This document shows, piece by piece, positions 59,140 through 64,000 of a stretch of 64,000 nt of DNA. Source of the stretch: Thermoanaerobaculum sp964488355 (GTDB lineage Bacteria > Acidobacteriota > Thermoanaerobaculia > Thermoanaerobaculales > Thermoanaerobaculaceae); assembly GCA_964488355.1 (NCBI GenBank), contig CAZAUJ010000002.1, positions 1 to 64,000 of the forward strand, written 5' to 3'. Each line of letters opens with the position of its first letter. Position 1 is the stretch's first letter. The notes beneath the pieces are model-generated. The model was not told where the DNA came from. It saw only the letters and a list, made by a program, of their open reading frames with translations, and made no database searches. The translations under genes were made by a program, and so were the position numbers.

Positions 59140-59670
59140 CTAGGCTTGGCCTGCCGCCAGCAGGCAGGTGTTGGTGCAGAGGTCACAACGCGCTTCGGGG
59201 GGACAGGACGCGGTGGTTTCGCGGAAGGCGCGCAGCGCCTCCTGAGCCGCCGGGTGCGCCGAACGAAGGAAGCGGATCAGGCGCACAAGGGCAGCACCCG
59301 TTTCCTCGGAGAGCAAGTGCTCCACCTTGCAGGCATCGAGTGCAGCCGCCTGCGGCCGTACGCCCAGGATCTCCTCCAGAAACACACGCACTACCTCGCG
59401 CTTGGAGGCCACCCGGGCCACCACATCCGCTCCCGCGCGCGTGAGGTGCAACCGCATCCTGCCGTCCACCTCCACCAGGCCGTGCTGCTGGAGGGTGCGC
59501 AGCTGCAAGGAGGCGGCAGCACGGGAAATCCCCAACTCGCGAGCCACATCCGCGGCCCGGGGGGCGATCCCACGGCGGGCAAAGGCGGCGATGGCCAGGA
59601 GGTAATGGGCCGCCGAGTGGGTGACCTCGTTGGCCTCGAAGGCGCGCCAGGTGGCGGCAAAGCTCTCCAT
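59140..59670 (-). CDS. DtxR/MntR-like metal-dependent regulator with cysteine-rich tail
   Basis: A 176-residue DNA-binding protein. The winged-helix part (about 15-80) reads THSAAHYLLAIAAFARRG, DVARELGISRAAASLQLRTL and GLVEVDGRMRLHLTRAGADV. A metal-sensing helix region follows, with KREVVRVFLEEILGV and DACKVEHLLSEETGAAL (about 109-125), where Cys, Glu and His correspond to DtxR-family metal ligands. It lacks the SH3-like third domain, and ends in CPPEARCDLCTNTC, a four-cysteine cluster that could hold metal or an Fe-S centre. The ATG at 59670 lies 9 nt after the -10 box, so the mRNA is nearly leaderless. It is the first gene of the apbE-porin-FMN-cytochrome operon. Confidence 0.78.
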   Translation of the reverse strand: MESFAATWRAFEANEVTHSAAHYLLAIAAFARRGIAPRAADVARELGISRAAASLQLRTLQQHGLVEVDGRMRLHLTRAGADVVARVASKREVVRVFLEEILGVRPQAAALDACKVEHLLSEETGAALVRLIRFLRSAHPAAQEALRAFRETTASCPPEARCDLCTNTCLLAAGQA

Positions 59671-59679
59671 ACGGCAGGG

Positions 59680-59719
59680 AGTATAGGGCGTGTGGCGGTC
59701 CGTGTCAAGTATGCTTAAC
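59680..59719 (-). promoter_or_regulatory. Promoter and operator of the regulator-apbE operon
   Basis: The minus strand carries TTGACA (59708-59703), exactly 17 nt, then TATACT (59685-59680), a near-consensus promoter. Overlapping the -35 box is the imperfect palindrome GTTAAG-CATA-CTTGAC (59719-59704). The 17 nt at 59703-59719 are identical to those upstream of feoB at 62606-62622. I infer a binding site for one of the encoded metal regulators, which would block the -35 box. Confidence 0.75.
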
Positions 59720-59720
59720 G

Positions 59721-60416
59721 TCACCACTCGGCCAAGGGCCGGACGTAAATTCCCGCCGCCAGGTCGTCCTCCAAAGCCAGCAAGGTGCGGTCCACCTCGA
59801 TCACTAAGGAGGGCTTTTTTTGCTTGACGGCCACCACCGCTCCCGGGGTGACACCCAGGTCTGAGAGCTGCTCGAGCCGGTCGCGGTGTCTGGGCGCCAA
59901 CAGCACCACCTTTCCCTGCTGGCCAGGTTTGAGCTGGGATAAGGGTAAGAGCAAGGGGCTGATGCTACGGGTGAGGCTTTGGCAACAGCGGCCCGGCGGA
60001 ATGGGACGGCCGTGGGGACAAACGGGGGGATGACCGAGAAAGGTACAAACAGCCTCTGCCGCCTCAGGAGAGAGGAGGTGCTCCAGGCGGCAGGCTTCGG
60101 TCTCGCTGCCCGCCATGGACAGTTGCAGCACCTCGAAGAAAAGCACCTCAGCCAAGCGGTGGTTGCGCACCACCTCCCGTGCCTGGGCCTGGCCTGAGGG
60201 TGTGAGGCGCAAGTGGCCATCTTCCAGGCTGACCAAGCGATCCTCCAAGAGCTCCTGGACCACGCCAACCCAGCCTTCCGAGGGACCGGCGTGGATACGG
60301 TCGGCCAGCTGCGGGATGGTGAGGGTTTCACCCGCTTCGGCAGCGGTCCAAAGTTCCTCCAGCACCTCTTCCCGTGCCCAGGTGGGTGGTTTGGCCAAGA
60401 GCACGTCGCCGCTCAT
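59721..60416 (-). CDS. DtxR-family iron regulator with C-terminal FeoA/SH3 domain
   Basis: A 231-residue metal-responsive repressor. The winged helix (about 14-85) has EELWTAAEAGETLTIPQLAD and RLVSLEDGHLRLTPSGQAQA. The metal/dimerisation part (about 85-145) has VRNHRLAEVLFFEVLQLS, EACRLEHLLSPEAAEAVCTF and CPHGRPIPPG, classic DtxR/IdeR features; an extra Cys-Cys follows PPGR. The last about 75 residues form a FeoA-type SH3 fold (LSQLKPGQQGKVVLL, LSDLGVTPGAVVAVKQ). The ATG at 60416 forms an ATGA overlap with the upstream small cysteine-rich gene. A longer open frame to 60662 runs over that gene and is rejected. It probably controls the feo and apbE operons. Confidence 0.86.
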   Translation of the reverse strand: MSGDVLLAKPPTWAREEVLEELWTAAEAGETLTIPQLADRIHAGPSEGWVGVVQELLEDRLVSLEDGHLRLTPSGQAQAREVVRNHRLAEVLFFEVLQLSMAGSETEACRLEHLLSPEAAEAVCTFLGHPPVCPHGRPIPPGRCCQSLTRSISPLLLPLSQLKPGQQGKVVLLAPRHRDRLEQLSDLGVTPGAVVAVKQKKPSLVIEVDRTLLALEDDLAAGIYVRPLAEW

Positions 60417-60604
60417 GGGGAAGGTCTCCAGCCGAGCCAACGGGCAAGCTTTTCTGCCCATGAGGTGGAGAGGACGAAGCGATAGTGGCAGTTGGGGCAG
60501 CAGAGGGTTTGGCAGGCGCGGTGGAGGGGACAGCCCGGAGGGCAGGAGGCCCGTCCGCGAAAGCGAAAGCCGCAAAGGGGGCAAGAAACCCAGCGCTCGC
60601 TCAC
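60413..60604 (-). CDS. Small eight-cysteine protein in the feo operon
   Basis: A 63-residue protein with Cys at 8, 11, 21, 25, 31, 35, 36 and 39. C8-P-L-C11-G and C36-P-N-C39-H look like the two halves of a zinc ribbon or rubredoxin knuckle, and the four inner cysteines could form another site. There is no signal peptide or membrane helix. The start is GTG, in a GTGA overlap with the feoB stop, and the stop overlaps the regulator ATG, so it is locked between the two in translation. This position recalls FeoC, the small regulator of FeoB, but the sequence is not a winged helix. I know no named family for it. Confidence 0.75.
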   Translation of the reverse strand: MSERWVSCPLCGFRFRGRASCPPGCPLHRACQTLCCPNCHYRFVLSTSWAEKLARWLGWRPSP

Positions 60605-62565
60605 AAGGCCACCCCCAAGGCGCGAAGGAGCCAGTTGAGAAGGCCGCCCACAGCAAAGGCAAAGGGAACGATGAAGGCCACCATAGCCAGGGCGGTAGCC
60701 CAGCCCCGTTCCTTCGCCATCATGAAAAAGTTGGCGATACAGGGGACAAAGAGGGTGATGACCACCAAGGACACCAGGCTCTGCACGCCGTCCAGCTTGC
60801 CCGCCTCACGCAGGGCAAAGAAACCAGCGGCGCCATAGTCACGGCGCAAGAAACCCAGGAGGAAGGAGCCAGCAGCTTCGGGCGGCAGACCCAAAAACCC
60901 GCTCACCAAGGGCTGCGCGGCCCGCTGCAGCCAGGCAAGGGCACCAGTAGCATCCAGGGCGAAAAGCAGGAGGGTGCCCAAGAGAAAAAGGGGAACCGCT
61001 TCCTTCAGATACCACTCGGTGCGCGCCGCGGTCTTGATGAGGATGTTGGTTACCTGGGGCCAGCGCAGGGGCGGAATTTCCAACAAGAAATCCGACGACC
61101 TCCCCGGCAAGAGCTTGGCCGCTGCCCAACCCACACCCACCAGCGTTCCGGCCACCACCCCTGCCCAAATGAGCGTCCCTGTCGGGGCCATGCCGGAAAG
61201 CATGGCGAGAATCACCCCCAGCTGGGCAGAGCAAGGCACACCCAGGGCCAACAGCAGGGTCACCAGCACGCGTTCTTTGCGGGTAGGCAAGATGCGGGTG
61301 GTGAGCGTGGCCATGGTATCGCAGCCCAAGCCCAGAACCATGGGCAGGACGGCTTTGCCGTTGAGCCCCATGGCCTTGAAAACGCGGTTGAGCATAACCG
61401 CCAGGCGCGGCAGGTATCCCGAATCCTCCAAGAGACCGAAGAAGATGAAGAAGGTGGTGACCACCGGAAAAACGATGGCCAAAGCGTAGGTGAGAGCCAT
61501 GGTCACCAGCCCATAGGGTCCTACGAGCAAATCGTAAAACCAGCCACTGGGCAGCAGCCGCGCAGCCAGCCGGGTGGCGGCCGGGTTGATCAGGCGGCCA
61601 AAGAGGCCGTCCTCCACCCAGCCCACCAGCACCTGAGCCCCCAGCACGCCCACAAAGAGGTAGGCAGCGGCCAGCACCATCGAGAGGAAGAAAGCACCCC
61701 AAACGGGATGCATGGTGAGGGAGCCCAGGCGGTCGCGGAGGGAACCCACATCGGCGCGGTCGGCATGGTAGGTGGCACGCAGCAGCTCCTCCACCGCTCG
61801 GTGGCGCGCTCGGGCGATCACCCCTGCCGCTCGCCGGCCCAGCTGCCGCTCCAGGTGCGCTCGCACCTGGCCTATCCGCTCCCGGGCTTCCGGTGTCAAG
61901 CCCGCGAGCACCGCGGAGAGGGTGTCGTCGCCAGCTAGCAGCATGAGGGCCACCCCCCGCCGCGCCGGCCCCAGCTCCGCTGGCAACTGGGCGGCCACCG
62001 CCGCAGCAGCCTCCTCTACGGCAACCGGGTAGGCAGCTTGTATGCGGGCCACGGCCGCGCGTGGCAAGGCTTTGGGGATGCGGTCCAAGCCGGCACCGCG
62101 GATGGCCGTGGTGGCCACCACGGGGATACCCAGCCGTTGTTCCAGCGTCGCCACCTCCACACGCACGCCCAGATCCCGCGCCTCGTCCTCCAGATTCAAA
62201 AGCAGCATCTGCCGCCGCCCAAGCTCCGCCAGCTGCAGCGTCAAGTAGAGGGCGCGGCGAAGGTTTTTCATGTCCCCCACCTGCACCACCGTGGCATTCG
62301 GTTCGGCAAGGAGGAGGTCGCGGGTGACGGCCTCGTCCTCCGACTGGGGGGTGAGGGAGTTGGTGCCCGGCGTGTCAATCACCTCGGGAGCACTTGGCAG
62401 CGCGCTGGCGCGGGCGCGAGCAATTTCCACCGTGGTGCCCGGGTAGTTAGCCACCGTCACGTAGGTGCGGCAAAGGGCACCGAAAACCACGCTTTTTCCC
62501 ACGTTGGGATTGCCAACCAGTAGTAACGGTGGCACCCCGGCCTTTTGGGCAGCCACGGGCCTCAT
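60601..62565 (-). CDS. feoB: Ferrous iron transport protein FeoB
   Basis: A 654-residue Fe(II) transporter with an N-terminal GTPase domain. G1 is GNPNVGKS (residues 18-25), followed by TVANYPGTTVEIAR (G2), VIDTPGTNSL (G3) and a divergent LNLEDEARD at the G4 position. A helical GDI-like region leads to about eight or more membrane helices with two related Gate segments, including LGLGCDTMATLTTRILPTRK with LGVPCSAQLGVILAML, and LVSLVVITLFVPCIANFFMM. These hold the conserved cysteines CDT, PCSAQ and PCIAN. It is shorter than the Escherichia coli protein. The ATG at 62565 has GGGGGGGAG. A promoter with a palindromic operator lies upstream. Confidence 0.93.
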   Translation of the reverse strand: MRPVAAQKAGVPPLLLVGNPNVGKSVVFGALCRTYVTVANYPGTTVEIARARASALPSAPEVIDTPGTNSLTPQSEDEAVTRDLLLAEPNATVVQVGDMKNLRRALYLTLQLAELGRRQMLLLNLEDEARDLGVRVEVATLEQRLGIPVVATTAIRGAGLDRIPKALPRAAVARIQAAYPVAVEEAAAAVAAQLPAELGPARRGVALMLLAGDDTLSAVLAGLTPEARERIGQVRAHLERQLGRRAAGVIARARHRAVEELLRATYHADRADVGSLRDRLGSLTMHPVWGAFFLSMVLAAAYLFVGVLGAQVLVGWVEDGLFGRLINPAATRLAARLLPSGWFYDLLVGPYGLVTMALTYALAIVFPVVTTFFIFFGLLEDSGYLPRLAVMLNRVFKAMGLNGKAVLPMVLGLGCDTMATLTTRILPTRKERVLVTLLLALGVPCSAQLGVILAMLSGMAPTGTLIWAGVVAGTLVGVGWAAAKLLPGRSSDFLLEIPPLRWPQVTNILIKTAARTEWYLKEAVPLFLLGTLLLFALDATGALAWLQRAAQPLVSGFLGLPPEAAGSFLLGFLRRDYGAAGFFALREAGKLDGVQSLVSLVVITLFVPCIANFFMMAKERGWATALAMVAFIVPFAFAVGGLLNWLLRALGVAL

Positions 62566-62582
62566 GCTCCCCCCCGGGCCTA

Positions 62583-62622
62583 AGCGTAAGCCCTCGCGGC
62601 GACTCTGTCAAGTATGCTTAAC
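62583..62622 (-). promoter_or_regulatory. feoB promoter with metal-regulator operator
   Basis: The minus strand has TTGACA (62611-62606), 17 nt, then TACGCT (62588-62583). The palindrome GTTAAG-CATA-CTTGAC (62622-62607) overlaps the -35 box in the same arrangement as upstream of the regulator-apbE operon. The 17-nt block is identical at both places. Co-regulation of Fe(II) uptake and the flavin operon is inferred. Confidence 0.75.
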
Positions 62623-62648
62623 TAAGCGCGGCGCCGAGAGAGAGGACC

Positions 62649-63089
62649 TCACTCTACCTGCCGGCACTCGGCGCAAATACCTTGGATTTGCAAGGCGAAG
62701 TAGGTTGGGCGGAAGCCTCTTTCCGCACAAAGCTCACGCTGCCGTTCCTCAAGGAGGGCGTCGAAGAACTCAATGATCTTCCCACAGCGGGTACAGACCA
62801 TGTGGTCGTGGCGCTGGCCGGGAGTGACCTTTTCGTAGACGTAGTGTTCACGGCCAAGGCGTGCCCTGCGGGCCAAGCCGCACTGGACGAGAAGCTCCAA
62901 GGTTCGGTAAACGGTGGCACGGGAGGCTTTTTTGCCTCGCTGGCGGATTTGAAAGAGCAGGGAGTCGGCATCGAGATGGCCTTCGGAGGTGAGCAGTTCC
63001 TCCACCAACATGAGACGCTCCTTCGTCACCTTGAGGTTGTTGTCGCGGAGATACTGGACGAACAGCTTCTGAGCCCGCTTCACATCCAT
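62649..63089 (-). CDS. Fur-family transcriptional regulator
   Basis: A 146-residue metal-responsive regulator. The winged helix includes LKVTKERLMLVEELLTSEGH and RATVYRTLELLVQCGLARR. The metal-binding segment is HDHMVCTRCGKIIEFFD (about 93-109) with a second CxxC, CAEC, near the C terminus, giving the structural zinc site. It could be Fur, PerR or Zur. The ATG at 63089 is preferred over 63122 because GGAGGGCGAGG lies just before it. It stands next to the feo operon on the same strand, a natural place for an iron regulator, but the operator seen at feoB is unlike the A/T-rich Fur box. Confidence 0.9.
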   Translation of the reverse strand: MDVKRAQKLFVQYLRDNNLKVTKERLMLVEELLTSEGHLDADSLLFQIRQRGKKASRATVYRTLELLVQCGLARRARLGREHYVYEKVTPGQRHDHMVCTRCGKIIEFFDALLEERQRELCAERGFRPTYFALQIQGICAECRQVE

Positions 63090-63133
63090 GGCCTCGCCCT
63101 CCGCTGGGAGACTGAAATTCATTCACTCAGAGG

Positions 63134-63496
63134 CTAGTGCTTTTCTTTGCTGGTGTCAAGGGATGCGCCGTTGGCCATGTGCACCAGGCCTTCCAGCACC
63201 CCACCTTCCTCCACCACGAGGGCCGGCGTCCAGATTTCAGCAAAAACCCTCCCCCCGGGGTGGACAATGAGCTTTTCCTTGACCCGCACCTTGCCGCGGA
63301 CCGTGCCGGCCACCAACAGCCTGCCCACCTCCACATCGCCTTCCACCAGCCCGCCCTCGCCCACCAGCAGCTCGGCAGCACTGCGAACCGTGCCCACCAC
63401 GTGTCCATGGATCCGCAGCAAATCGGAAAAATCCACCTCGCCGCGAATGGTGCAGCCCTGATCAAGAAAACCGTTGAGGGTCGTGGGCTTCTTCAT
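63134..63496 (-). CDS. Bactofilin
   Basis: A 120-residue polymer-forming cytoskeletal protein. The core is a right-handed beta-helix of short repeats rich in G and V, for example VDFSDLLRIHGHVVGTV, GEGGLVEGDVEVGRLLVAGT and GRVFAEIWTPALVVEEGGVL. These assemble into filaments without nucleotide. The length and the short unstructured tails are typical. The ATG forms an ATGA overlap with the parB stop. Bactofilin genes next to parAB are known from other bacteria, where they help position chromosome-segregation proteins. Confidence 0.92.
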   Translation of the reverse strand: MKKPTTLNGFLDQGCTIRGEVDFSDLLRIHGHVVGTVRSAAELLVGEGGLVEGDVEVGRLLVAGTVRGKVRVKEKLIVHPGGRVFAEIWTPALVVEEGGVLEGLVHMANGASLDTSKEKH

Positions 63497-64000
63497 TGCG
63501 CCTCCCCCACTAAGCGGCGGAAAAGGCGAATGAGCTCTGCCTCCTGGGCAAAGCTGATGCGGATTTCACCTCCCCGCCTACGGCGACGAATGGTGACCTT
63601 GGTTCCGAGGGCCAAGCTCAAGCGGTCCTCCGCTTCTGCCGTTTCGGGGTCCTTGGGTTGGCGGCGGGCGGGAGCCTTGGGCCGCAGACGGCGCTCCAGC
63701 TCGCGCACGCTCCAGCCCTCGGCCACGCAGCGCTCGGCGAGCTCCTCCTGTTGCTCCGGGTTTGTCAATCCCGCCAAAGCCCGCGCGTGGCCGGCAGAGA
63801 GGGCACCCTCGTCCACCAGGGCTTGCACGGGCAGAGGTAGGTTGAGAAGGCGCAAGGCATTGGCTACGGTGGAGCGGTCCTTGCCTACCCTGGCGGCAAT
63901 TTCTTCCTGAGAAAGCCCCAACTCGCTGCGCAAGTGATGAAAAGCTCGGGCCTCTTCGATCGGTGTGAGGTCCTCACGTTGGAGGTTTTCGATGAGGGCG
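63493..64000 (-). CDS. parB: Chromosome-partitioning protein ParB, C-terminal part
   Basis: The last 169 codons of a ParB/Spo0J protein; the start lies beyond the window end. The reading begins with ALIENLQREDLTPIEEARAF, the end of the CTP-binding N domain. The helix-turn-helix LGLSQEEIAARVGKDRSTVA follows, then LRLLNLPLPVQALVDEG, LSAGHARALAGL and the C-terminal dimer region with a basic RRRRRGGEIRISF stretch. It marks chromosomal parABS genes and suggests that this end of the window may lie near the replication origin. Its stop overlaps the bactofilin start. Confidence 0.93.
   Translation of the reverse strand, partial: ALIENLQREDLTPIEEARAFHHLRSELGLSQEEIAARVGKDRSTVANALRLLNLPLPVQALVDEGALSAGHARALAGLTNPEQQEELAERCVAEGWSVRELERRLRPKAPARRQPKDPETAEAEDRLSLALGTKVTIRRRRRGGEIRISFAQEAELIRLFRRLVGEAQ

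Noticed and set aside
60115..61938. 607-codon open frame on the plus strand
   Set aside because: It is antisense to feoB and the DtxR gene, low in hydrophobic structure and rich in G, Q, H and K; FeoB on the other strand has all family motifs.
1..64000. CRISPR arrays, insertion sequences, prophage genes, rRNA
   Set aside because: I looked for regularly spaced repeats, transposase motifs, terminal repeats and rRNA sequence and saw none; XerC here is the housekeeping recombinase judged by its operon.

Overview
The window is a GC-rich (roughly 65 percent by eye), densely packed bacterial chromosome segment with about 55 protein genes. Many neighbours share ATGA, GTGA or TTGA stop/start overlaps, and GTG and TTG starts are common. 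A TonB-dependent receptor, a porin, a surface-antigen-like beta-barrel and several lipoproteins indicate an outer membrane. Diaminopimelate genes (mpl, dapF) and a complete bacillithiol gene set (bshA, bshB1, bshC) are also present. My best inference is a member of the Acidobacteriota (Thermoanaerobaculia-like), made from gene content only.

Layout. 1-1.9 kb: 3' part of a tRNA-Leu(GAG), a secreted protein of unknown function and an RDD membrane protein. 1.9-6.3 kb (minus): bshC, a decayed HEPN/MNT toxin-antitoxin pair, bshB1, bshA. 6.3-12.1 kb (minus): ATP synthase operon b', b, delta, alpha, gamma, beta, epsilon, without a and c subunits. 12.1-14.2 kb: a BtuB-like receptor behind a textbook cobalamin riboswitch. 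14.2-19.9 kb: DUF1573 protein, mpl, pgpA and a REC/GAF/PATAN signalling cluster. 19.9-22.7 kb: a heavily mutated carboxypeptidase-regulatory-like surface protein. 22.8-29 kb: peroxiredoxin, a 942-residue peptidase/TolB-like/beta-barrel protein with two small companions, dprA and a lipoprotein. 29-39.2 kb (plus): topA-trmFO-xerC-hslV-hslU, an FN3 lipoprotein, dapF, a DUF72 protein and an extended YjbQ-like protein. 39.2-45.1 kb: SDR, zinc-ribbon protein, lemA, M48 peptidase, peptide-binding lipoprotein, serS. 45.2-55.8 kb: four overlapping glycan-synthesis genes, a membrane protein, an M16-like protein and tyrS.

The most interesting part is 55.8-63.1 kb (minus). feoB, a 63-residue eight-cysteine protein and a DtxR-family regulator form one coupled operon. 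Immediately downstream, a second DtxR-like regulator leads apbE, a porin-like protein, an FMN-binding protein with a flavinylation motif, and a four-helix, histidine-bearing membrane protein. An identical 17-nt imperfect palindrome overlaps the -35 box of the promoter of each operon. I infer a metal-controlled, flavin-based redox system outside the cytoplasmic membrane, working with Fe(II) uptake. A fur-family gene, a bactofilin and the 3' part of parB close the window.

All calls rest on reading the sequence and on family knowledge; no database search was run. No CRISPR array, insertion sequence or rRNA was seen, and no gene-free stretch longer than 300 bases remains once the two pseudogene regions are counted.
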